Of a DNA stretch of 64,000 nucleotides, positions 46,620 through 57,839 are shown in pieces. How positions within the stretch are numbered: position 1 is the first letter of the stretch; every line of letters starts with the position of its first letter. The position numbers were made by a program, and so were the translations under genes. The stretch spans positions 576,001 to 640,000 of the forward strand of contig JAKOGI010000366.1 of NCBI GenBank assembly GCA_029747015.1, written 5' to 3'. The DNA comes from Carnegiea gigantea. Its lineage: Eukaryota > Streptophyta > Magnoliopsida > Caryophyllales > Cactaceae. The notes below the pieces were generated by a model, which had not been told where the DNA came from, made no database searches, and saw nothing but the letters and a program-made list of their open reading frames with translations.

Positions 46620-48530
46620 GACGATAATGTTACAATTCTAAAAGGATGTATAGTAAAACCACAAGAGTATGGTTGTCGACTATAGTAATTGAGGGTTGAA
46701 TCCATAAGCAAGTGGTTAAATTTGGATAGCCCAAACTAAAGCTAACCCATTCTATTGAAAACAAGAAAACAATGAAATTTCGATGGAAAATTGGACATAT
46801 TTTGACGGAAATTTACAGTTGTGACTATAATTTTGACGGCCTATGTGGCGGTAAAAAAAATACTAGTCAAAATGGACATTTTGACCAAACCTATTAGTAA
46901 TACTGATGGATTCATTTTGATGGTGTGACAACCAGTCAAAATTGGACAGACGGACCATATTGACGGACTGACTGGTGCGTCAGTATGCATTTTTACAGAC
47001 TTTTTGACAGATTAACAGCCCGTCAGTATGCATTTGATGGAAAAATATACAACGGACGCTATTTTTCCCGTAAAAATTGTGGTCAATGTTTGCTACTAAG
47101 AATTTTCTAAATTAAAAAAAAGTAAGGCTTGAAATTTCAGACTTCAAATATGAAATTTGATTTTCTGAAATGTCGGATACAAACTTTCAAATTTCCAAAT
47201 CTAGAGTTTAAAATCTCAAATATGAAACTTTATATCAATTTTTAACTTTCTAGATTTACAAGTTTGACGTCAGAAAATTCTATATACTTATGAAACTTTA
47301 ATTTTTCAAATCCAAAATTAAAGCCCAAATTTAAAATAATTATATAAAATATAAAAATATAATAATACAGTCTTTTAAATAGATTCAAATTGGCTTTGAC
47401 TAACTAAAAACCCCAGCAAAATCTAAAATCTAGAAATTACAACAATATGAAGTTCAAAAAGTACCAAAATTCAAAAACTAATAAAACCAATAACTACAGT
47501 AATTTATTTAAGATCTAAAAATTACAACAAAATTTACAAACCAGTAGAAGACAAAGACTTTTATCAAAGGGAGGAAAAGGGACAAAGAGGATTTCTTGTG
47601 CTTTCTCATAGTCCTCCCCATTCAATCCAATAATCTGAAATTAAAAAAAAAAAAAAAACCATCAAATTTTTTTTGGTATCCAAACATTTATGTTAGGATC
47701 TAAAATTTAAAATTCTACCAGATGACAAATAGTAAATCCTCAATTTTGGACGGACATCCCGTCAAAATATGCCTTGCTTGGCCAAATTTGACAACGAGAT
47801 TTGCGATTACGGTAAGCCCATAGTTTAATTTATTGTCTGTTAAAATTGACATTAAAATTCAGCTGCAATTTTGAAGTGATGAAAACATAAATCATTCAAC
47901 TTGTAGGAATTAAACCTAACCTAAACATAATTGAATTGAACAATTAAAAACAAGTTAGTTAGCAAAACGATTTAGAAAGCTATAAATTTTAATCATTGGT
48001 GAAGGGGAGAGAAAAGAGAGGAAGTTACAAGAAATAGAACGAACTGAAAGTAGGGACTAAAAGAAAACTTAACGGAATAATCAAACTTGAACTTGAATTA
48101 TATCCAAAGCAGTTAAATGAAAGGTTTTGAGAGGGAATTAAAGTAAACTAATCTACTCCTAAAATCTTAAGTAAAACTTAGACTAAGATGAGGGAAGAAT
48201 TGAAGATTTGATAAATGCCTCAAGCCCTCCTTTTATAATAGTTCTAACCATCCTTCTCTTTCCCAATTGTGGTAGGAGAAGATTTAATTTCTTGATAACT
48301 ATTCTTGGTCAATATTAGGAAAGTCACCATAATAAAGAAAGTCACCATAATTGCATGGAGCTCACTTGATTTGTAGTTTTCATTTGGTTCAATTAGTCTT
48401 GTACGTCAAACTAATGACCTTAATATTTCATTAAATCATTAATCCATGCATAAACATACAAAAACCAAACAAAACGCAAAAATAATCTCGAATATGATAA
48501 AAAACCAAATAAATAGAAATACTTAAATAA
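46620..48530 (-). mobile_element. Left (3') LTR, carrying a 1.1-kb insertion
   Basis: Matches the right LTR before 46,768 and after 47,880. Excluding the insertion it is about 800-950 bp. At about 47,968 it keeps CGATTTAGAAAGC uninterrupted, the unoccupied version of the site where the right LTR carries a SINE. Confidence 0.65.
46768..47880. mobile_element. Non-autonomous DNA-element insertion in the left LTR, CACTA-like
   Basis: Absent from the paralogous right LTR, so it is an insertion. Subterminal TTTTGACGG and CCGTCAAAA motifs occur in both orientations (for example 46,799, 46,834 and 47,760). GTCAGTATGCATTT occurs twice (about 46,980 and 47,025). Such subterminal motifs are frequent in plant CACTA elements, but clean CACTA ends and a 3-bp duplication were not identified. 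No transposase. Confidence 0.45.
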
Positions 48531-49400
48531 TTGCTTTTGGTGCCCAAACAAATACCCTGCATCTAATTTTGCTCATTTCTAGTAAAATAAAGGAAAAGAA
48601 AACCTACCTAAGACATTAACTCAAATTCGCAAGAATCACAATTGTAACTGGCACGTCAATAAGTCCTTTAAACCCCTAGATGTTTCCTATTGGATGAGTA
48701 TAATCTCATGAGGGCTTGCAAAACAAATAGAGACAAAGAAAAAGAAGTTATTTTGAAAAAGAAAAAGAAAAATGGAGGACCCTTTATACCTACAAAATCT
48801 TGGAAAAAAAAAAAGAGAGAAAAGAAAAATAGGAAATTATTTTAATTTGTTGACCTTTTTTTTTTCCACATTAAACATAAATATACATAAGGGAAAAACA
48901 ATATACATTTAATCAACAATATTGTACTTGTAGTCTGGTACCAAGTGCCAGCTTTTACACAAGCACAATGTGCATATCAAGACTTTTGGTCCCTCCAGTA
49001 ACATCCAAATAGCAAATTTTCACCCCATAAATCATCATAACAGTGAATCCATCATATACAATGTGCAGTGTGGTAGTGTACCATCACTCTAAGGGTTAAG
49101 ATTATCAAAGTTTGGCTCAATCCTACTCACCGGCTATTTTATTGACTCACTGACATGTGAAGCAAGCTTTTCTAGTAGCAATATTGCTTCAAAGGGAAGC
49201 ACCCAATAGCATATATCTCAAAGGGATACTTGTCATTTCCGACTTTGTAACTTTTGATGTTTGATTTTTTTATTTGTTTTGAGTTTTTTCTTTTTTTTGA
49301 ATTTTTTGTGAAATTAAAAACCAAAAGAAAAGGAATAATAAAAAAAGACAAGTGTGAGAATTAAGTTTGCAAGCCTAAGACCCTGTGACAAGTGAGGACT
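48531..49400. other. Interior of the Athila/Tat-like element, non-coding part
   Basis: AT-rich, with A-rich and T-rich strings and no domain recognised. A polypurine-like GAAAAAGAAAAAGAAAAATGG tract begins near 48,755. It lies next to the left LTR, where the 3' untranslated part of the element should be. Confidence 0.35.
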
Positions 49401-49869
49401 GGATTCACAATTGTAATGAAATAAGAGGGTAATGAAATAAGAGGGTTAGAATTGGGGCATGGAATGTCATACTTTGGACTAAGTTTTATCATGCATACAA
49501 TGCACATATACAGTCCAATATTAAATCGCTCGGGGCCACCGTCAATTAAATTAGTACAACTCTTCAAAATACACACACAAAAAAAGGAAATCTTGGGGTT
49601 TTTTTTGAATATTTTTCTCTTGCTTTTTTTCTCTTTCAAAAATTTTGACGACCTTCCCTTCCCCACACCAAAATCACACAGTTTCCGCATTATGGGAATG
49701 GAGGCTCAAGGACACAGAAACAATAGAAAATGAAAACACTAAAGAAAAATACTACCCTATATACATCATATACAAGATGGAAGAAACAATGTTATTATGT
49801 TGGGTACTAAATGCACCCGAGCTATATATCTCACCAACCATCAAAATTCATCGGGTGGCTTGTAGAGCA

Positions 49870-51000
49870 TCAAACACTCCATCTCAACCTCAAGTTGCTG
49901 CTCCTATCAAATCCCATGAAAGCATTCATCCACGTAGGTCAAGACCCGTTTCAACTTGTCAAACTTAGGAGACCAATCGTTAGTAACACAAATGACCACA
50001 CATGCTAGGGAGGAGCAAGATAATGGCTGAACATATCACAATCATCGTGAACGCTCATTCTAGGGAACTAGACATGCCCTAAATCATCACCATCTGGGTC
50101 CTCAACTTTTGTAATCTCAATATGCTCAACGGTTTAGTTAAAATCATTAGTACGAATTAACCATATGATCAAGAAAACCTAAAATAGGTGAATGAGGAGC
50201 ATTGGAGAAGTGGTCATAGTTGACGGAGGTAGTATGGGTTAAAAGAGATGGGGTAGCGGCTAGCTCAGCGAATGTAAGAGAAGTAGGATCCACTAGCTCT
50301 ACATTAGAAGACCTTACACTAACCTTATGCTCCACATATGACTCCTTAGAGAAAGTATCTTTTGATTCTATGAAATCCTCATGCTTAGAAATTTCCTCAA
50401 CCTATTTATCAACATCAGTACTAATATCCCTTAGAGTTTTTACCCTCCTGAAACTCATAAGGCTGAGTAAAAGGAAGAGGTAGGTCATGTTTGATCAAGA
50501 CATCATCAGTGACGTCTCTAGGGCTGCTAGTCTCTGATGGAATGTCAGACAATAGAGATACAGGGAGGTCCTTATTATTGGTCAATGCTATATCGAACCT
50601 AGGAAAAATAGTATATTCAAAATCATCATCAAGACTAACCTCAAGTCTATGAGATCCTAAACTAAAGTTAGGTTTATGCACATTTTCATACTCCCTTATT
50701 TGATTAAACCATTGAAGTATGTTCTTTTTCATAGGCTCAATCATTTTTTTGTTATATCATTCATCATCTTTTCACGATTTGCACAACGAGCATAATTTAT
50801 ATGATATGGGCAACCATTAATATCATGATCAGGAGATTTACAATAATCATACCAAACAAGAGTGTAATCAGCAATAAAATGATAGTATAGAGCATATGGG
50901 TACCTAAACTAAACATGTGAATAAGAATGGACATGACAATCGGACGGATCATTAGTAGGATAACATTGAGTCTCCCTAACTTCTTCAAATTCATAGCTAT
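49870..51000 (-). pseudogene. Retroelement gag-like remnant
   Basis: Minus-strand fragments include WYDYCKSPDHDINGC and PYHINYARCANREKMMND (about 50,755-50,860), a zinc-knuckle-like motif with the first Cys lost. Further on are VELVDPTSLTFAEL (50,147-50,335) and QQLEVEMECLMLYKPPDEF (about 49,840-49,900). Several frames are interrupted by stops. It lies between the LTR pair and reads away from the primer site, so it is probably the element's Gag region. The exact family was not recognised. Confidence 0.45.
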
Positions 51001-51446
51001 CCCAACCGAAATTTTCTAGCAAATCTCAGGCTTCATCAAATTTTTTAAAAAGAAACACAATGAGTCGAGAATAGCTTGGGTCTCCCCATTCACACACGCA
51101 TAAACAACCCCATAAATTTCCCATTTTTTCAACGTGTGGTCCACAAATTGAGTGCGAAAATCATTAAGCCTAGAGAAATAACTCCAAAAGGTTCGTACTC
51201 ATATTGAGGGTAATAGAAAATTGACTTTTTTTTTATTTTTTTGGGGGTGAAATTTTCAATTGTTTTGGATTTTTGGTTTTCCTCAAATAAGAAAACCAAT
51301 TTTAAAAAAAATTATAAGATACTAATCAAATTAACTAAACAACTAATCTAAACATAAAAATTTGAAACTAATCTACTAACAGAAATTATGAAACTAATAA
51401 CATACATGAGCTGAATAGAAAAATAGTGGCAGAAATTCAAATCATC

Positions 51447-51464
51447 GTTCTCGGCAGCGATGCT
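51447..51464 (-). other. tRNA-Asp-like primer-binding site
   Basis: The minus strand reads AGCATCGCTGCCGAGAAC, a degenerate version of TGGCGCCGTTGCCGGGGA, at the inner edge of the right LTR. Confidence 0.55.
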
Positions 51465-52428
51465 AAAATTAAAATTTTTTACGATCCTTACAGGATGTAT
51501 AGTAATATAGCAAGTGTATGGATTGTAAGCTATAGTACTTGACGATCGAATCCACCAGGGCATGGTTGAATTCAGGTCATTCAAACTAAAACTAACGCAT
51601 TCTATTAAAAGCAAGAAATATTAAACATAAATAATTCAACCTGCTAAAATTAGATGTAATCTAAACATGATTGAATCAAACAACTACTAACACATAAATT
51701 AGTAGAATGATTTAGAAAACAGTAAGTCTCTTGGAATCAACCTCTCTACGAGTAAGGCTGCCGGTTGAGGTAAGGTTGCCTATATCTGGATCTCCCCAGA
51801 CCATGCAAAAGCAGGACCCACACTGGAAGGTGTTGTTGTTGTAGTATTTAGAAAACAGCGAATTTTAATTACTAGTGAAGACGGAGAGACAAAGAAGAAG
51901 TTGCCTGGAACGTATCAAACTGACAAAAGGAACAAAAGCAAAACAAAACTATGTAATCAAACTTTAACTTGAATTACATCTAAAGTGGTTAAATAAGGTG
52001 TTGAGAGAGAATTAGACTAAACTAATGCAAACCTAAAATCTAAACTACAAGCTAGACTAAGATGAGGGAAGAATTGGAGACTTGATGAATGTCCCCAAGC
52101 CCTCCTTTTGTAATAGTGCTAGCCATCCTTCTCTTTCCGGACTCTAGTAGGAAAAGATTTCTTGATCTTTATTCTTGGTCAATATTAGGAAAGTCACTGC
52201 AATAAGAAAAGCCACTATAATTGCTTGGAGTCTACTTAATTACCAATTTTCATTTGTCAATAACTTTTCAAGATTTGCTCCAATTAATCTTGCATGCCAA
52301 GCGAATGACCTAAGTATTTTATTAAATCACTAGATCCTGCGTATAATTACAAACCAAATAAAACTCAAAAATAACCTTGAATAAGATTAAAAAAAAAAAA
52401 CAAGTGAGTAACGGTACTTAATTGGTCA
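51465..52428 (-). mobile_element. Right (5') LTR, carrying a SINE
   Basis: Direct repeat of the left LTR. It lacks the 1.1-kb insertion near 51,612 and contains a SINE at 51,723-51,845. Confidence 0.65.
51723..51845 (+). mobile_element. 5'-truncated Au-like SINE
   Basis: The 123-bp insert starts TAAGTCTCTTGGAATCAACC and ends GTGTTGTTGTTGTAGT; its middle contains GGATCTCCCCAGACC. The body and TTG-repeat tail resemble the plant Au SINE family. A perfect 13-bp duplication ATTTAGAAAACAG flanks it (51,710-51,722 and 51,846-51,858). The paralogous left LTR has the empty site near 47,968. The tRNA-related head is missing. Confidence 0.85.
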
Positions 52429-53390
52429 CTTCTTGTATGCAAAAAAATTGTTAAGAGCCAGCTTTGCGCCTTTAGAGGTCGTGTTGTCGGACAATAGGCA
52501 ATCTAAGAAACTAAGTCATTATAGTGGAGCTTGCAAAGGTAGGCAAAGTTTTTGACCCATTTGACACCCACGGGTAAGAAAGTATGGGCCAGTGATCGGC
52601 AACAACAAGAGGTTTTGTTTTGTTCTGTTCTTCCCCCCCAACACAAGTAAGGACAGCAGGCAATGAGCTATTAATGGCTCGTCTTTGGGCTGAAAAGCTG
52701 ACAGGCTAGGTTGTTGGCCACTATGTCGTTTACCGACTTGACCCGTGGAGTTTCGGCATTATAGGGAATTGAGAGTAAGGCATCTCAATTAAATTAAAGT
52801 TACGTTTTTTGTATGGTTTAAGGACTATTTTGCGAGTAAACTCCCTTGCTATTGGTGACAACTGATTTCACCTGCAACCGTAATTTATAAATAAGTTAAA
52901 GGGTGATGATACGTCTCTTGTGATAAGATGCTTGTTGAATATCTTATCTTAGCATAAATTAATATGTTTTATGCCTTAAAAAATCCCATTTTTAATATCT
53001 ATAATTAATTATCATTTGTGAAGTTTTAGGATTCGTCGGTAAAATGATACCATAATTGGAGCAACCCTATCCGTAAAGACGTATCATAATTATAATTTTA
53101 CAGTTGTGAAAGTTATAGATAAAAGAGTTGATTTTACACAATTTATAATTGGTAATGTCCTCCCAATATTCGATGATAATTTTTTTTCAATTTAATACAT
53201 AATAACAATTTTTTTTAAAAGTTAAGACAAGACATTTAAGAAGTAATTTATAGCAAGACATTTATGATTTTGCTAAGTCTCAACTTTTAGAGAACTGCAT
53301 GAGTTGTAGTCTCTCCATCCAACTATAAGGACTCCGAATTTACTTAAGCAAAATGATAAATGTCTTACCTATGTTTAATAAGGTTTTTCA
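52429..53390. other. Intergenic sequence, no gene seen
   Basis: No coding signal or clear repeat ends recognised; AT-rich from 52,790 on. Confidence 0.4.
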
Positions 53391-53401
53391 ATCTTATTGC
53401 T

Positions 53402-53567
53402 ATATAGTTTTTGATTTTGAATCCTCCATTTAACTGGAGTCGAGTTACTGTTAATTCAATCAGGAGTAGAACTCTTCCATTATAAATTTTCTCAATTCAT
53501 AGGGCTCGAACCCGAAACCTTACTGAAGGGAACAAGTGCTAAACCACTTGAAGCAACCTATATTGGT
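53402..53567 (-). mobile_element. tRNA-derived SINE, 166 bp
   Basis: On the minus strand the head has an A box TGGTTTAGCACTTG (53,533-53,546) and a B box GGTTCGAGCCC (53,502-53,512), the RNA polymerase III internal promoter. The body runs left to an A/T-rich tail. A perfect 11-bp duplication ATCTTATTGCT flanks it (53,391-53,401 and 53,568-53,578). The boxes are intact, but this is a SINE and not a tRNA gene: it lacks a cloverleaf and anticodon arm. Confidence 0.85.
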
Positions 53568-53837
53568 ATCTTATTGCTCTAAGTAGGAAAAGCTATTTCA
53601 ATGTTATGCTTATATTTTCCCTTCTTGTTGAATTAATCAGGATTATACCTGGTAAAAATATGTCAGATTCAAAGAAAATCGTGTACAGTCACGAGAAGTT
53701 TTCCTGAATTTTAAATTCCGTCTTTCAAACATGTCCGGTTTGAAATCGAAGTCAGGGCTCGTGTTAGCAAATTTAGGTTTAGGTTATCTGAATTTTTGAG
53801 CAAATTAGGTGAAGTCATATTCGGACAATCAGACACG

Positions 53838-54079
53838 TTCATGGGGGTGCCAATGATCGCTTTTCCACTGTTTTCCGACCAAAACTCGAATAATTAAGCT
53901 AGTGGTGGATGACTCGGGAATGGGTGGCGAGCAGGTAAGAGCCGAGAGGAGGAGGAGATTTGGGATTGGCTGTCAAGAGGTGTAGAGAGGTTAGAGAGAC
54001 GGGACAAGCAGCAGTGGGAAGAGGAGGATCAGCTCAGGTGGATCTTGATGCATTTTTGACCAATATTTTAGAGTTGTGA
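53838..54079 (+). pseudogene. UGT87 pseudogene piece 3 (end of exon 2)
   Basis: It begins inside the PSPG box (GGTGCCAATGATCGCTTTTC, equivalent to residues about 353-360), continues through an ATAATTAAGCTAGTGGTGGA block and skips a stretch present in the intact gene after the AGAGC block. It ends with GGATCAGCTCAGGTGG, GATGCATTTTTGACCAATAT and a stop region, matching the intact C-terminus. In-frame stops and an internal deletion are present. Same strand as pieces 1 and 2. Confidence 0.87.
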
Positions 54080-54500
54080 TGTTATCAATTAATATTAATC
54101 GAGCTGCAACGTCTCATCACCTTAAGAATAAAGTCACATATGTCAATCTGGTTTGATTAACCTCTAAGAGTTATATATATTAGAGAGACTCTATAGTATA
54201 CTAGTAGTAGGTTGGTTCGATTGGCATTAATGTAACTTCTAATATTAATGACATTGATCGCTTGATACCAAAAATTTTTTATTGTTTGTTTTAGAATGTA
54301 AAAATATGGCAAACTTCATAAAATAGATGAAATTTCATACATAGATAGAAGTCCGAAAAATCCCTTTGCTGTTATTGTTTATCGTATACTTGATCGATCA
54401 TTCATTGGATGACTCAATCACAAAGCAATAATGTGCAGATGCAAGGATCCTACAACAACCATAAATTAAAATAATATGACACATTGAAAGTTGAATAAAA

Positions 54501-55521
54501 TCAAGGGCACTTGGGTTTTCCTTCTTTGGTTTTCCAGTTATCATAGCAAGGGCATTCCTCCTTGTGTCCATAGGTGCCTGATGGAACACACAGACACTTC
54601 TCACAACACTGGTTGCAATACTGCAAACATGGCTTTCTGTGCTGCGTTGCCGAGCATCGATAATCGCAAGCTGCTGGACAATCTGCAAATTATTCATCAA
54701 CAAAAAAAGGGAAAACTTTAACTTATATATATTAAGATTAATCGGAACATGTTTCATGAAGGTTCTAATTTGAAGAAAATGGTAGTTGATTAGCAACTGA
54801 ATTAAAGACATAGCCATTAATTAAAAAAAAGAAAAAACCTAAGGAGCTAGGGATGCATGTCATGTACGTACCTTCTTTTCTAACTGAACCTTCTCCACCA
54901 GCCTGTTTGTTACCAACGACCACAACAAAGAAAAAAAATTATAAAATGACTATGCATGCTATCAAGTAAATGGTGTTTATGGTCTAGGTTGCAAAATCTC
55001 TGTTATAGCCGGATTTGAACAAATTAGTAACTAAAAACCTTTTAAGATTGAAGTATTACTATTTACCCCTCGAGATCTTAGCAAATGTTTTTAACATCAT
55101 TAACCTTTTGAAATTGTTACTTACTCCCTTCACCTTTGGGTCAAATAAATTTTAATCCCAAGTTTTAGCAAAATGCCCTTCAGATTTGTTATTTGCAATT
55201 TTTTAGTGAAGCGTTAAAATTTTTTTGACTCAAAGGCGACAAAGATAAGTAATAATTTAGAAAGACTAAGAGTGTCAGAAGCATTTACTAAAATCTCAAT
55301 GGAGTAAATGACAATATTATTTTTAAAAAAATTGAATATAATTCATAGCAAAATCTAACCAACGTTTTCATACTAGTACTCATGATCAAAATAGGGGTAT
55401 ATTGAAATTTAAAACAATGTAAATGAAGGCTAGCATCAAAACTTACTAGCGAAACATCGATCATTAGCATGGACATAAGAAGGAACATGAGAAATAGACA
55501 GGAAGTAGTTCTCAAAGCCAT
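54501..55521 (-). CDS. GASA: GASA/snakin peptide, three exons, 95 aa
   Basis: Exons on the minus strand: 55,447-55,521 (25 codons), 54,872-54,902 (31 nt) and 54,501-54,682 (182 nt with TGA). Introns start GTAAGT and GTACGT and end AACAAACAG and TTTGCAG, and the joins keep frame. The product starts MALRTTSCLFLMFLLMSML, a signal peptide, then has a short AGGEGSVRKE spacer and the GASA domain with all 12 cysteines: C37, C41, C45, C54, C58, C61, C62, C65, C67, C79, C81, C94 (QYCNQCCEKCLCVPSGTYG; ending KPKCP). GASA/snakins are secreted, disulfide-rich peptides tied to gibberellin responses, growth and defence. Length and cysteine spacing are normal and no break is seen. It converges on UGT87 piece 3. 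Confidence 0.93.
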
Positions 55522-55603
55522 TCTTTAATTTGATCTAGCTCACCTATATGCACTAATTAATAACTCGTGTTTCACGATTATATCTGGGGTGTGTTAATTA
55601 AAA

Positions 55604-55606
<3 letters not shown>

Positions 55607-55697
<91 letters not shown>
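55607..55697. repeat. (AT)45 microsatellite upstream of GASA
   Basis: About 90 bp of uninterrupted AT repeat starting 86 bp upstream of the GASA ATG. It occupies the position where a TATA region is expected. Confidence 0.95.
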
Positions 55698-55699
<2 letters not shown>

Positions 55700-56011
55700 T
55701 GTGGCATTTAACCTTGTTTTGGATATGCATCACCTGTGATTTATTGCCTTATTCCCGTCTGCTATTATGCATGAATCAAACCACAGGCATATGTATTTTC
55801 CCGCTTTTAGTCACTATTTTTCCAGTCCTTAGAATAATTTTCTAATGTCTTGGTCATGTTCCATGAATCAAACCAGGGACGTATATATTTAATTTTGTTG
55901 CTAATGTGGAAAAATATCAAACAAAATCAGCAAAATGATGAGAAGAAAAAGATTGCTGTGTGCAAAAGTCAGTATATATTTTTGACAAAATCCATACTAT
56001 ACGTCTGAGAG

Positions 56012-56624
56012 TAGGGTCATCAAAAGTTAAACCGACACGATTACCGACCTGAATCGAATATGAAATTATGTGGGTTTAAGTAAAAATTTTCATCCTGTTT
56101 AATTAAATGGGTTGACACGTTTAACCTATTTAATTGATTGGGTTAGATTCATGTTGAGAAATTTGACACGAAGAGAAACCTATTTAACCCGTTTAATTAA
56201 ATTGATTAAACAAATTGAGCCATTTACCCAATTATCATGTACTTTTTGGGGAGAATTATGAAAATGTGGGGTTTAATCAAGTTGATATTTGTTTTGTGAT
56301 TGTAGTTCTTCTGAATCATAGACAATAATTGCATTATGATGCTATATTAAAGTCAAAAAATTGATTTATAATGTTGGGTAATCATATTTTAGTTAATAAT
56401 ATTAAGCAGGTGAATAGAAAATCGGATAACTTGAACCTAACCCGTTTATATTAAACGGCTTAATAGGTAAATTTCAGGTCAACCCGTTTAAAAAATAAAC
56501 GGGCATAGGTCAAGGTCTACAACCTATTTAATAAATGAGTTAGGCTCAGGTCAAGAATTTCTCAATCCGTTTAAGCTCGACAAGAACACGAATTCAACCC
56601 GACCTAACCTGTTTGACAGCCCTA
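56012..56624. mobile_element. hAT-type MITE, 613 bp
   Basis: The left end TAGGGTCATCAAAAG and the reverse complement of the right end TAGGGCTGTCAAACAGG form imperfect inverted repeats. A perfect 8-bp duplication TCTGAGAG flanks it (56,004-56,011 and 56,625-56,632), as for hAT elements. The interior is full of AACCCGTTTAA-type strings and has no transposase. Confidence 0.88.
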
Positions 56625-56632
56625 TCTGAGAG

Positions 56633-57700
56633 CATGTACTTTTCGAAAACACATCAACAAATAAACATTAAAAAATGGAATATAAGACAAATGTACCCAG
56701 AAAAATATATATAAATGGAATAGGAGAGTACATACTCTCAGGTGTACCTAATAATTTACCTATTTTTGAACCAAAAAAGGTAGCATATATTTGAAAAACA
56801 ATAGCCCCCTCCTTGGGCATAGGTAGAGGTTTTTACATTTAGCACTTTTTAGGTTTTTGACAATAATTTTTTCAATCTTAATATTTTCTACTTAATTTTC
56901 ATTGGCTTAATGTGTTCAATAGTGTGTAATTTAAGTGATTTTCTCTCGTTAAGTTTGAAAATTTATATTAAATGACCGTTTTGTGCTCATGTAATGTTTG
57001 TATAAGCGACCATCTTTTTGTGTCTTTTGGCATGATGAAATGATGAAGATTAGATTCTTTTTTAGAGATTCTCTCTTACTAAACCACTCGTCTGTGATCA
57101 TATCTCTATATGATTTGAAAAACCCAAAAACTGAACAATATGTGGCAATGATTGTTAATGACGTCTTTTTTTCCCCCAAAAAAAAAAAAAAAACCAAGGT
57201 TTCGAAGCTCACCTTTCTGTACCAATGATGAAGCATTAGTTAGCGTATACAGCTCTGAAGAAACACAAAAGTAGAAGGCAAAAGAATTTCAAGGGTATAT
57301 TTTTTGAGATTTGGTGTTTTTTTTCACTTGAGTAATTTTCGACGTGATAGCCCAACTACTAAACGAGGGATAACTAAGGTAATTCAGGGCTACTTTCATT
57401 TGTCACATCAATATTAGCTCCTGTGACTACAGCAATGCATACCTGATTTTGATGGAATTTTTGAGGAGAGAAAAAATTCCATTGAAATATGCAAACCAAA
57501 CTCCCCACTTCATGTTCATGTGACTACAGCTTCTTAAACAAAAAAATAAAATAAAATAAAAAGTGGGCAAGTTGTAAAACTGTGGGGGAAAGATAGCACG
57601 TGTTGATTACAGCCTTATCTTGTGACAACTTTGTCGATTGAGCGTTTTCATCACAGCGAATTGAAGGCGAATTGAGATGGTCCTGCAGGCATCTCTCTGT
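56633..57700. other. Intergenic sequence, no gene seen
   Basis: AT-rich, with a C/A homopolymer pair near 57,173-57,194. Open frames here show no conserved motif. Confidence 0.4.
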
Positions 57701-57704
57701 GCGC

Positions 57705-57839
57705 ATGAGTCGTCCCGTCGCTGCAAGAGGCATGGCCGGCGGAATCTCTCAGAGGTACAGTAATGGAACCGTGCTTCGTCGCCCAAGCAATCAATGGCAT
57801 GGTACCGGTCAGTTCATTACTTCCATCTACAAAAGCTAG
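57705..57839 (+). other. Short ORF of 44 codons in GC-richer sequence
   Basis: ATG at 57,705 opens MSRPVAARGMAGGISQRYSN and ends GQFITSIYKS. The local base composition is higher in GC than its surroundings. A GTGAGT donor-like site (57,912) and other splice-like sites follow, so it could be the first exon of a gene or a spliced non-coding RNA. I do not recognise the sequence. Confidence 0.25.

Larger units (their letters stand above)
46620..52428 (-). mobile_element. Athila/Tat-like LTR retrotransposon remnant
   Basis: The segments about 46,620-48,530 and 51,465-52,428 are direct repeats once a 1.1-kb insertion in the left copy is ignored. Shared words include AGGATGTATAGTAA, ACGCATTCTATT versus ACCCATTCTATT, and AAGCCCTCCTTTT. 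Just inside the right repeat the minus strand reads AGCATCGCTGCCGAGAACG (about 51,445-51,464), a degenerate tRNA-Asp primer site as in Athila/Tat elements. The interior holds decayed minus-strand coding sequence. Outer ends are approximate and no duplication was found. Confidence 0.65.

Noticed and set aside
53502..53546. A and B boxes suggesting a tRNA gene
   Set aside because: No cloverleaf or anticodon stem can be formed; the 11-bp duplication and body show a SINE.
54398..54817. A 139-codon minus-strand ORF at the GASA locus
   Set aside because: It is in a different frame from the 12-cysteine GASA domain and runs through the intron; the spliced GASA model explains the sequence better.
56949..57236. 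A 95-codon minus-strand ORF
   Set aside because: It includes a Phe run from a homopolymer and shows no recognisable domain or splice context.
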